A DNA stretch of 13,985 nt, from assembly GCF_000330505.1 (NCBI RefSeq), contig NW_004191834.1, forward strand, positions 10,597 through 24,581. The letters are read 5' to 3'. Origin of the DNA: Entamoeba invadens IP1. Lineage: Eukaryota > Evosea > Mastigamoebida > Endamoebidae. Below, one piece after another: positions 7,486-13,985 of the stretch. The translations under genes and the position numbers were made by a program. Each line of letters opens with the position of its first letter. Positions within the stretch are counted from its first letter, which is position 1. The notes beneath the pieces are model-generated. The model had not been told where the DNA came from. It worked only from the letters and a program-made list of their open reading frames with translations, and ran no database searches.

Positions 7486-8487
7486 CTAATGTCTAGTAGC
7501 AAGTGGCAATTCTCTAAAAGAATCTGATTTCCTTAGTTTATCAGTCACTGTCACAGTCATCAATGAAGAACATCTTTCAAAGCTAAAATGTGCCAGCCTT
7601 TCCACTTTACTGGGGATTTCTATTGTTTTCAATTGATTGCATTCTTCAAAACAGTGTTTCCCAATTTTTGACAATTGTGTGGGTAAAATAATTTTCTTTA
7701 AAGAGGTACAAAAAATAAAACACGATTTTTGTAATTCTTTAATTTTGTTTGGCAATTCAATTGAGCAAAGAGATGTACAGTTCCCAAAAGAAAGTTCTCC
7801 AAGTACTTCCAAGTTTTGTGATAACTTGATTTCAGCCAAAGAACAACAACAATTGAATGTAAAATTATGAAGTGAAGTGATCGTGTCTGGTATTTTTATT
7901 GTTCTTAACTTTTCGCATCCCTCAAAGGCACTTTTTCCAATAGAAAGGAGTTTTGTTGATAAAGTGACAATTATTAAATTTTTCATATTACAAAAACACT
8001 TTTCTCCAATTGTTTTAACTGTATTTGGTATTTCAAGAGTACTCAAATCAACCTCTTCAAAACAATTTTCACCAAGAAAAGTTACACCACTTGGAATCAC
8101 ATTTCCGTAATTCTCTCTATCTTTCTTTGTAAAGGTAACATTCTTGAATACAAAGTTTTTGTTCGAATTCGTTAAATAAATTTGAAAGGACACTTTAAAA
8201 TGAATAACAACTTGGTAAAAATTTTCACAATCTTTTTTATCCCCATTTTCTTTATTCAAATCAAAAAAATCATTTCCAAAATTTTCTTCTGACTCTTTAT
8301 ATAAATGAAGAGTCTCAACATTTTCAAAGTATTTCAATGTTCTTGTTGTTAGTGGCAACGGGTTGTAATGAAACTTTGATGTATTTCCTCTGAACTTTTT
8401 GGATACGTTTTCAAAAACAATGAAATCGTATAGAGACGAAAAATATTGTGATACTACCATCCCATGAAAACTGTCCAGTTGCGCCAT
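7486..8487 (-). CDS. BspA-like leucine-rich-repeat protein
   Basis: A 333-residue protein with an ATG start and TAG stop. Residues 1-62 (MAQLDSFHGMVVSQYFSSL, then KKFRGNTSKFHYNPLPL and FENVETLHL) form the N-terminal segment shared by Entamoeba BspA-family proteins. About 63-134 is a less conserved acidic/Lys spacer. From 135 to about 318 there are eight LRR_5-type repeats of 23 residues with the pattern IGxxCFxxCxxLxxIxIPxx, building a curved beta-solenoid for protein binding. Cys is frequent in the repeat positions. The protein then stops after a short basic tail. No signal peptide or membrane segment is visible, although some family members reach the amoeba surface. The family is very large in Entamoeba, usually intronless as here; the ligand is unknown. 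Confidence 0.9.
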   Translation of the reverse strand: MAQLDSFHGMVVSQYFSSLYDFIVFENVSKKFRGNTSKFHYNPLPLTTRTLKYFENVETLHLYKESEENFGNDFFDLNKENGDKKDCENFYQVVIHFKVSFQIYLTNSNKNFVFKNVTFTKKDRENYGNVIPSGVTFLGENCFEEVDLSTLEIPNTVKTIGEKCFCNMKNLIIVTLSTKLLSIGKSAFEGCEKLRTIKIPDTITSLHNFTFNCCCSLAEIKLSQNLEVLGELSFGNCTSLCSIELPNKIKELQKSCFIFCTSLKKIILPTQLSKIGKHCFEECNQLKTIEIPSKVERLAHFSFERCSSLMTVTVTDKLRKSDSFRELPLATRH

Positions 8488-8536
8488 TACAGTACTTCTT
8501 TTTCAGTCTTTGAATCATATTTTTCATGAGTTAGTC

Positions 8537-8547
8537 ATTTGTTCCTT
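8537..8547 (-). promoter_or_regulatory. AAGGAACAAAT motif, copy 1
   Basis: Exact 11-mer on the minus strand, 50 bp upstream of the LRR gene ATG. It contains the GAAC core; a GAAC element is a known Entamoeba core-promoter feature, but the flanking bases differ from the usual consensus. Confidence 0.35.
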
Positions 8548-8662
8548 TTATTTTTTGTAATCTATCATTTAAAAATCCAAACAAATTACTATAAATAAAT
8601 AACTTTTGATTAATATTGATATTTATTAATAAAACTTGACGATGATTGTTAGTGTTTATTGC

Positions 8663-8676
8663 AAGGAACAAATTAT
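8663..8676 (+). promoter_or_regulatory. AAGGAACAAAT motif, copy 2 (left arm of inverted repeat)
   Basis: Exact 11-mer on the plus strand, extended to AAGGAACAAATTAT. These 14 bp are perfectly complementary to 8787-8800. Confidence 0.35.
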
Positions 8677-8786
8677 ACAGCACTTCGAATTTTTTATAAT
8701 TCGATATTTTGTTTATATTTATTTTAAATCATTAATTAATTGAAATATAATAAACTTTTACTATTAATTAAAACATCTTGATTTAA

Positions 8787-8800
8787 ATAATTTGTTCCTT
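8787..8800 (-). promoter_or_regulatory. AAGGAACAAAT motif, copy 3 (right arm of inverted repeat)
   Basis: Exact 11-mer on the minus strand, part of the 14-bp perfect inverted repeat with 8663-8676. Copies 1-2 and 2-3 start 126 and 127 bp apart. Confidence 0.35.
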
Positions 8801-9004
8801 TGTGTTATTTCTTTTGTATATACTTAAAAAGGTTTAAATTAATAAAAGGTGAGCTTAAATACAACAAACCAAATAAACGGTAAAAAACTATTTATTTTAC
8901 AACACACAAATTAAATATTAAATAATTAATTTAAAATGATTTTATAAACTCAAAGTAATTTTTTGTAAGAACAAACTTTATATTCTCATACAAAAATAGA
9001 ATAA

Positions 9005-9013
9005 TTTATAAAG
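9005..9013 (+). promoter_or_regulatory. Possible TATA-like element of kinase gene
   Basis: TTTATAAAG lies about 27-35 bp before the ATG at 9040. Entamoeba 5' untranslated regions are short and the TATA-like element lies about 30 bp before the start site, so the position is reasonable; the match is generic in AT-rich DNA. Confidence 0.25.
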
Positions 9014-9039
9014 GAAAACTAAAAAAATAGAAAATACGA

Positions 9040-10153
9040 ATGGACAAAGATATTACAATAAGGCCATTTCACAAAGGATTTCTTCAAGCTGGTGGAACAA
9101 TAGAAAAGACTCCTTTAGTTCCAAATGGAAAATACCTTTATAAACAGTTATGTTCTCAAAGAGTTTGTTTTTTAACTTTTAATTGAAAACGAAATCTGAA
9201 AACATTTTGAATAACACAACTATAAATACAAATCGACTTATTTTTAATCTAAAATTTTTTAACAAACACAAAGAAGACGGACTGTAAATTACGATATAAA
9301 TTCTTTAAATAAATAAAACGACCAGAATTTAAATATTAAAACGCCTTTTTTGCCGATAAAGTCCATTTCAAGAACAATTAAATAACACTTTCAAAATCTT
9401 ATTAATTGTCTATTTAATTAAAGCAATGATAAAATAACATTTCATTTATTGAATAAAAATAACACAGAGGAGAAAGCTTTCTATGAAGAAATAGTTTCCC
9501 TTCCTGAGTGGCATTCCACGGGAGTAGTTCCATCTTATTATGGAATAGAGAAGCATGATTTTGGCAAAGGTGTAATGGAGTATTTGAAGATCAATAACAT
9601 GCTCTTCAACTGTCATTCCCCGTTTGTTCTTGATCTTAAAGTTGGGACGCAGACGTGGAAGCCGAATGCCACTGAAGCCAAAATCATTCACAAACAACAC
9701 AAAAGCGAATTACTCAACGCCGAACACGTCGGGCTCAGGTTCTGTGGGATGAAAAGAACCATCGGCGACCAAGTCTATTCGTACGACCGCGAACTCAGCG
9801 AAGACGAGGTGATCGACCGGACGAAGTTGAAAGAAATGATTCGACTTTTCTTGTTTGACGGGAAGAAATACGAAGTCGAAAAGATCAAAATTTTCGACGA
9901 AAAGATCAACAGAATTATTAAAGCAATCGACACAAAGAAATTCAAGTTCTTCGGCGCATCAGTTCTACTCGTCTACGACGCAGACCAGAAAAATATCAAC
10001 GAAAAAACCGACTTGAGACTCATCGACTTCTGCTATGCGTGGTCCTTGGAAAGGGAAAGCTGTCAAGAGGAAGATGGCGTTAAATTTGGTCTTGAAAACT
10101 TGAAAATAATACTTGGGGAAATTAGAGAGGAGGTCGCTAATAAGAAAAATTGA
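9040..10153 (+). CDS. Inositol polyphosphate multikinase (IPMK/IPK2)-like kinase, two exons
   Basis: The gene joins 9040-9162 and 9470-10153, giving 268 residues. It phosphorylates soluble inositol phosphates using ATP. Exon 1 (41 codons, phase 0) supplies the ATG and the N-terminal strands, with HKGFLQAGG in the place of the family's HQVAGH and GKYLYKQL before the glycine-rich lobe. Exon 2 continues EKAFYEEI..LPEW..VPSYYG. The inositol-binding signature PxxxDxKxG is P92-G100 (PFVLDLKVG), followed by TWKPNATEAKI, closest to IPMK/plant IPK2. Then come GLRFCGMK (129-136), FGASVLLVYD (202-211; usually SSLL), LIDF with the metal-binding Asp at D227, and DGVKFGLENL (243-252). The family's His after IDF is replaced: CYAW stands where AHT/AHV is usual. 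Exon 2 has no usable ATG. The splice joint is inferred. Confidence 0.85.
9163..9469 (+). other. Inferred intron of the kinase gene (307 nt)
   Basis: The 5' end GTTTGTTTTTT matches the Entamoeba donor consensus GTTTGT exactly. The 3' end ACACAGAG gives a phase-0 junction that keeps both exons in frame. An AG two bases earlier would break the frame. The length is above the typical 50-100 nt of Entamoeba introns. The interior is AT-rich with stops in all frames. Confidence 0.65.
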
Positions 10154-10177
10154 ATTGAATTTTTTGTGTTTGTTTGT

Positions 10178-10182
10178 ATTTT
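10178..10182 (+). terminator. Possible polyadenylation motif (TATTT)
   Basis: TATTT followed by a T-run, 25 nt after the kinase stop. It fits the Entamoeba UAWUU motif with a short 3' untranslated region. Confidence 0.35.
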
Positions 10183-10212
10183 TTTGAGACAACTTTTAAT
10201 TGTAATGCTATA

Positions 10213-10430
10213 CAGTCAAAGGCGTCTATTTGTCGTAAATGAGTGAATTTTGTAGAAAATTCTTTTTAATAATGAAATTTATTTTTTATAAAAAATTTAG
10301 TTTTTAATTCAAAAAAAGGTACAAATTCGAGAACAAAATATTTAATTGTCGTACACCAAAATGATTGGCCAGTTGTGAAAAATAAGCAAGTTCGACAATT
10401 ATAATTACGAAAAATAGACGCCTTTGATTG
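10213..10430. mobile_element. Miniature Tc1/mariner-like element (218 bp)
   Basis: Terminal inverted repeats of 26 bp (10213-10238 and 10405-10430) match at 24 positions. They begin CAGTCAAAGGCGTCTATTTG on the left and CAATCAAAGGCGTCTATTTT on the complement of the right. TA (TATA) borders both ends. The interior is AT-rich with no coding frame. The right part is shared with 7105-7223, so the two are members of one dispersed family. It lies about 60 bp past the kinase stop. Confidence 0.7.
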
Positions 10431-10821
10431 TATACATTTTAAGACTTTTTAAGATATGTGTTTAGGTTTTTGGTTTTAAAGTCTGTTTTCTATTTAACGA
10501 TATTCTAAAAATATAATAAAGAAAAGAACTAGACCGAAAATATTAAACCATTATTTACTATACCCAATATCGCTAATTAAAAACCATTAACTATTAATAA
10601 ATTTGTCATTAATTAAAACTAATGATAAACAAATCCTAAGCATTGACTTTTTTCCAATTCACTTGTTGTCGTTTTCAATTTGACCCAAATGATAATTTGA
10701 CATGTCTACTCTATCTAATATGACATTTTATTCATTTTAATTACTTGGTTGACATAGTTTATTTCGTCGTATTCACATTTCAAGACCAACCTATTCTTCG
10801 TTTTGGCTTTATAATTTTTCA

Positions 10822-10830
10822 GTTGTTTAG
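10822..10830. repeat. Target site duplication, left copy (GTTGTTTAG)
   Basis: GTTGTTTAG directly abuts the left terminal repeat of the 10831-11271 element and is repeated exactly at 11272-11280. Confidence 0.8.
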
Positions 10831-10928
10831 GGGGCAGACCTTTCCCACCCTCACCCCGTTTACCAAAATAAAATATTTGCCGCGAGTGTTTTTTGAAGGA
10901 AGTCCACTTTTCAGTCACTGTTTGTGCG

Positions 10929-11186
10929 TCACCATGTCGCCCACTTTCCTTGTCCGTACTGTGTGGACGCGGATGTGGTTCCCCCCGCTTGCGGGGGGTC
11001 AGGGGGGATCCGCGCCAAGGGAGGACTTGGAAGGTGGGTGAAAAGGTCCACAAACAGACTATTTGAGTGCGTCTTTATGAGCCTTCTTTTCAATGCTCCG
11101 TCTTTCTCGGTTTCCACTGACTCGAGGTGAATTTTCGGCATTTCTTGAATTCGGGAACCAGACCTAATATTATCCAAAACGCCCAT
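10929..11186 (-). CDS. ORF inside the Mutator-like element, unknown
   Basis: An ATG at 11184-11186, about 54 bp inside the right terminal repeat, opens an 85-codon frame. The first 50 residues (MGVLDNIRSGSRIQEMPKIH, then LESVETEKDGALKRRLIKTH) look like ordinary protein. The rest is Pro/Gly/Thr-rich and comes from the GC-rich centre, so may not be coding. Within the frame, GTTTGTGGAC could be a splice donor; an acceptor near CACACAG (about 10955) would switch in phase to a frame reading TDKESGRHGDAQTVTEKW and on to the left terminal repeat. It may be the start of a deleted transposase or a captured host gene fragment, as in Pack-MULEs. No family recognised. Confidence 0.35.
   Translation of the reverse strand: MGVLDNIRSGSRIQEMPKIHLESVETEKDGALKRRLIKTHSNSLFVDLFTHLPSPPLARIPPDPPQAGGTTSASTQYGQGKWATW
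10981..10998. repeat. GC-only hairpin, 8-bp stem
   Basis: CCCCCCGC-TT-GCGGGGGG is a perfect 8-bp stem with a 2-base loop, followed closely by a second G-run (AGGGGGGATCC). Such all-GC sequence is exceptional in this AT-rich window. Confidence 0.6.
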
Positions 11187-11271
11187 TTACTATAATTATA
11201 ATTAAAAAATTATAAAATATAGTAAATTAATTCTATATTTAGACGGGGTGAGGGTGGGAAAGGTCTACCCC

Positions 11272-11280
11272 GTTGTTTAG
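11272..11280. repeat. Target site duplication, right copy (GTTGTTTAG)
   Basis: Exact second copy of the 9-bp duplication, directly abutting the right terminal repeat. On the minus strand it supplies part of codon 2 to the first base of codon 5 of the interrupted ORF. Confidence 0.8.
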
Positions 11281-11446
11281 CCATTTTGTTTTTTGTAATT
11301 TTTAGTACACTTTTTTAAAAATAGAACAAAAAAATATAATACAAACCATTTTTTAGAAAAACTACTTTATTTTTATTATAAATTATAATACTGTTATTAT
11401 AAATAATAGTAAAAACCCAATATCGTTAAATAGAAAACAGACTTTA

Positions 11447-13039
11447 GTATGATAAAACAAGTTTATTCATATAATGATTATCAAATTAAATATATTATAT
11501 ATTTTGATATTATGGCTATTAACTCACATTACAGAAAGTAACTCACTTTAACTATTCAAAATTAAATATTCGTCGTTTTACTATAAAACAAACTATACTC
11601 ATTAAAAAAATTATGTTTAGTATATCCATAGTTTAACAACTATATAAAGTTTGTAAAATTAATTATAAAAATAAACCATAATTAATTATATTTTTAATAC
11701 TCGAAAAAAAGAAAATAAAATAAATGGTAAAAAAAACTTATTTGGTATAAATATTATCCAAAACAAAATATTAACAATTTAACAAAATTGACATTTTTAA
11801 TTTTAAATAAAATTGTTTTGATTTGTTGTACAATTTTTTTTATAAACTATTGGACAACAAATTTGATATATTTAATGTATATATTTGATGATATTTCAAT
11901 CCAAAATTCTATTATGCATAAACAAATACATATTATTTATATTAGTGGAATTATTTTCGTTGTTGGTATGTAATTACATATTTAAAAGTTTAAATGTTTT
12001 ATTCAAAAAGTAAAATATTTTTCATAAAAGTTTAAAATAAACAGTAATTTTTATTAATTGTTATTTAAAAAAATCAGGGTCTGCCAAGATTTAGTTTTTA
12101 AACAACTTCGTGGCAATCTCTAATACGTGTCAGTTCATTTTAAGTTTTAACATATTGTCAACAAAAAATTTAAAAAGTTTTTTAGAGTTAAAATGTTTTT
12201 AAAAATTGGTAAAACTATAGTTAACGATTTAAACAAAATTTCTGTATTGTTTAAATCATCATTACAATGCGCTATAATCCAGTTTTAAAGAACAAAAATT
12301 GAACAGTAAAAAGCATATGATATTATGGGATGCAGATTTTTTAAAATTAAATAACAATATTCACTCATTATAATTGTAATATACAAAGAAGATACTTACA
12401 ACCAATAAAATTATAAGAAATCATTTTAGTGATTTCAACTTAAAATTTTTATTTAAACAATTTATATACTTTTTAACATACACATTATTATTAATTGTAA
12501 ATGTATATATATATATGTATATTTGTCAGTTTAACAAAGGTTTTGAATAGTTTATTTGTGTCCCTTTTAAATTATAGTATTAATTAAACAATCAAATAGA
12601 AGTAATTTTATTATCTTTTGCAATAATACAAAACAAACAATGTATTATTTTTCGAATGAAGTGAACCATATTACTTTCAAAACAGTAAAACTTATCTTTA
12701 GTTAATTTTCTTGATAAAAAAGATTATTCATAATACGATAATAATCAGTCAAAATAATTATTATCACCCAAATAAAAAAAACTGTTATCAGAGTAACTTT
12801 GAATAAGTTTTATTTGCATGTATAATTTACAATTGAAAGGTTTGGTGTACAATTAAATCAACACAAATATATATGTTTATTGTTGTATTCTAAAGTAATT
12901 TGAAAACAATTTGGTGTTTAATATAAATTATCGTTTTATTTTTCTTCATTTTATCTTTTGGTATAAATAATTGTGTTTTGTCATTATTATTTTGTTTTTT
13001 GAAAATGATTGTGTTATTTACCATTTTATTGTTTTTTAA
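11447..13039. other. AT-rich region, nothing identified
   Basis: Almost entirely A/T with no frame of balanced composition. The plus-strand frame at 11788-11973 lacks an ATG and is a string of hydrophobic A/T codons. A (TA)6 run lies at 12504-12516. A slightly GC-richer patch at 12080-12140 gives only 11-12 protein-like codons on the minus strand (LTRIRDCHEVV). Confidence 0.5.
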
Positions 13040-13183
13040 GTTTTTTTCCAATAACATGATCGTTTGGCCGACCCTGATGACACGATAAACTATTTTTATA
13101 GCGTTGTAAAACCAGCCATTTGGATCTTTATATGCTATGTTTTGACTTCTTTTAGGGTTTAATATCGTATTCAACGCACACAA
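13040..13183 (-). pseudogene. Coding-like remnant, no start codon
   Basis: From a TTG at 13181-13183 the minus strand reads CALNTILNPKRSQNIAYKDP, NGWFYNAIKIVYRVIRVGQT and IMLLEKN, with protein-like composition and higher GC. The frame then turns into Asn/Lys/Ile-rich low complexity and continues open to 12890. No ATG is present; the preceding AAACAAG might be a splice acceptor. Probably a fragment of an old gene or transposon. Not recognised. Confidence 0.25.
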
Positions 13184-13985
13184 CTTGTTTTATTTTTGTT
13201 TTTTAGTAAAATAGAATGCAGCAATACTGAATTGTTTTCGTGTAGTCTTTTTTTCAAATAAAAATAATCAATACAACACTAAGGTGTCTTTTTTTTCATC
13301 AGTATTCAGTCGTTTTATTAATATTTATTTTAATTAAGAATATGTGTGTATATTTTTAAGTCAACAAAAAGTATTTGTTCTAAAATATTTTTATATTAAA
13401 AATAAATATAAATATTATTAATGTTATGGTAGTTGTAATAGGGTGTATATTTTATTGATTTTTCAAAGTGTTCACAAAGCAATTCTTATTTTTTTTATTT
13501 TTGTCTTTTTATTTATAATTGTATATTAAATAAATTATAATTATAATAATATTTTATTTTTTTACTTAAATTCAAAAGTAACTGATATTTGAAAAGTCAA
13601 GAAATAAATATAAAATTGTCGATTAAAAAACACGACAAACTAATAGTGTTCGATTTATTTTTATGTTCTCATTAATTAAAACAATTAATTAATACCTAAA
13701 CACAAACCTATTATAACAATTACAATGATAATATTTTTGTTGTACAAAAATACACATTAAACAAACAAAAACATAAATTATTGTTATACAGTCATAATTT
13801 TATTAGTTATTAAAAATAAGTAACACAACAAAGTAAATCTCGGGAATGTATTTTTAGTTTAAATTCAACAAGTTATTTATAGATTGAATTTGTGTTTATA
13901 TTTAGATATAATTGACAAATATATATTTTTTGAATTTATTAAGTATTAATATATTGATTGATGCTTTATTAATAATCAATTAATA
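13184..13985. other. AT-rich region, nothing identified
   Basis: No protein-like frame and no long inverted repeat. A short inverted pair (AATACTGA near 13222 and its complement near 13302) is too small to call. Confidence 0.5.

Larger units (their letters stand above)
8488..9039. promoter_or_regulatory. Divergent intergenic region of LRR and kinase genes
   Basis: It separates two genes transcribed away from each other and should hold both promoters. It carries three copies of the 11-mer AAGGAACAAAT (see separate entries) and a 20-bp palindrome-like stretch at 8684-8703 (TCGAATT, 6-bp centre, AATTCGA). The rest is A/T-rich. Confidence 0.4.
10831..11271. mobile_element. Mutator-like non-autonomous transposon (441 bp)
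   Basis: Terminal inverted repeats of 32 bp (10831-10862 and 11240-11271) match at 30 positions. They begin GGGGCAGACCTTTCCCACCC on the left and GGGGTAGACCTTTCCCACCC on the complement of the right. The flanks are a perfect 9-bp direct duplication GTTGTTTAG. A 9-bp duplication with GG-starting ends is the hallmark of Mutator (MULE) elements, a superfamily known in Entamoeba. The element is strikingly GC-rich at its ends and centre. It is far too short for a transposase, so it must be mobilised in trans. It carries an ATG frame of its own on the minus strand. Confidence 0.78.
10715..11284 (-). pseudogene. Small ORF split at its fifth codon by a transposon
   Basis: The 5' piece is at 11272-11284: ATG (11282-11284), GCT, AAA, CAA and the first base of the next codon. 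The 3' piece continues at 10821 down to the TAG at 10715-10717. Between them lie the Mutator-like element and one copy of the duplication. Ignoring these, 120 nt form exactly 40 codons with no stop before the end, a 39-residue basic product ending NKMSY. Upstream of the ATG is AAAAATTACA, close to the Entamoeba initiator AAAAATTCA, at the short distance usual in this genus. Its place inside the 10479-11444 element suggests the start of a deleted transposase, but I do not recognise the sequence. As it stands the ORF cannot be read across the insertion. Confidence 0.5.
10479..11444. mobile_element. Mariner-like element interrupted by a second transposon
   Basis: The sequence at 10477-10504 (TAAAGTCTGTTTTCTATTTA then ACGATATT) is repeated as its exact reverse complement at 11419-11446: 28 of 28 bases. 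The outermost TA is taken as the target duplication, leaving 26-bp terminal repeats. The AAGTCTG end is related to the ends of the elements at 1802-2032 and 5929-6108. Without the Mutator-like insert (441 bp plus 9 bp duplication) the element would be about 516 bp, too short for an autonomous mariner, so it is probably an internally deleted derivative. It contains a short ORF on the minus strand. The perfect terminal repeats argue that it is fairly young. Confidence 0.68.

Noticed and set aside
7637..8110. Two plus-strand frames opposite the LRR gene
   Set aside because: Antisense to a well-supported repeat protein; no family features.
9449..9469. TTG at 9449 as start of the kinase
   Set aside because: A eukaryotic gene is not expected to start at TTG, and the family's N-terminal lobe would be missing; the upstream exon explains it.
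9446..10192. Minus-strand frames opposite the kinase gene
   Set aside because: Antisense to conserved kinase motifs.
10940..11040. GC-rich patch as bacterial contamination or misassembly
   Set aside because: It lies inside a transposon with matched inverted repeats and a perfect target duplication, so it is part of a real inserted unit. A foreign origin of the cargo itself stays possible.
10745..11130. Plus-strand frames across the Mutator-like element
   Set aside because: They run through GC-rich terminal repeats and the hairpin; composition is not protein-like.
11788..11973. 61-codon plus-strand hydrophobic frame
   Set aside because: Starts at TTG and is made of A/T-rich hydrophobic codons; chance in this DNA.
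1..13985. tRNA, rRNA, CRISPR, prokaryotic operon signals
   Set aside because: No cloverleaf-like or conserved rRNA stretches, no regularly spaced repeats, and the genes have eukaryotic features.

Overview
The window looks like nuclear DNA of an Entamoeba species, most likely a reptile-type, E. invadens-like amoeba. The reasons are very AT-rich spacers; compact genes with higher GC; a BspA-family leucine-rich-repeat protein whose N-terminal segment is typical of Entamoeba; an intron opening with the Entamoeba-type donor GTTTGTTT; and many small DNA transposons with TA or 9-bp target duplications. The species is an inference. No rRNA, tRNA or CRISPR was seen.

Three genes are well supported. 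(1) 3097-5175 (-) encodes a secreted protein of about 692 residues: signal peptide, very long lysine-rich region with a peptidoglycan-binding-like motif, Ser/Pro/Thr linker, and a C-terminal C39-like cysteine peptidase domain with Gln/Cys/His/Asp residues in place. (2) 7486-8487 (-) encodes a 333-residue BspA-like LRR protein with eight 23-residue repeats. (3) 9040-10153 (+) encodes an inositol polyphosphate multikinase-like enzyme. Its second exon has no ATG; a 41-codon first exon joined through a 307-nt intron supplies the start and the N-terminal lobe. Genes 2 and 3 are divergent and share an intergenic region with three copies of an 11-bp motif.

The rest is dominated by transposon remains. 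Left part (1-3096): coding remnants and two adjacent or nested inverted-repeat elements (1609-2032). Middle (5176-7485): three miniature Tc1/mariner-like elements with TA target sites, one carrying an open frame that runs through its right end. Right (10154-11446): one more miniature element, then a nested structure. A TA-flanked element with perfect 28-bp inverted repeats (10479-11444) contains a small ORF whose start region was hit by a Mutator-like 441-bp element (10831-11271) with 32-bp inverted repeats and a perfect 9-bp target duplication. Removing the insert and one duplication copy gives an intact 39-codon frame. The remainder (11447-13985) is AT-rich DNA with at most one coding-like remnant.

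The most distinctive items are the lysine-rich C39-like secreted protein, the transposon-in-transposon insertion into a start codon region, and the hidden first exon of the kinase.
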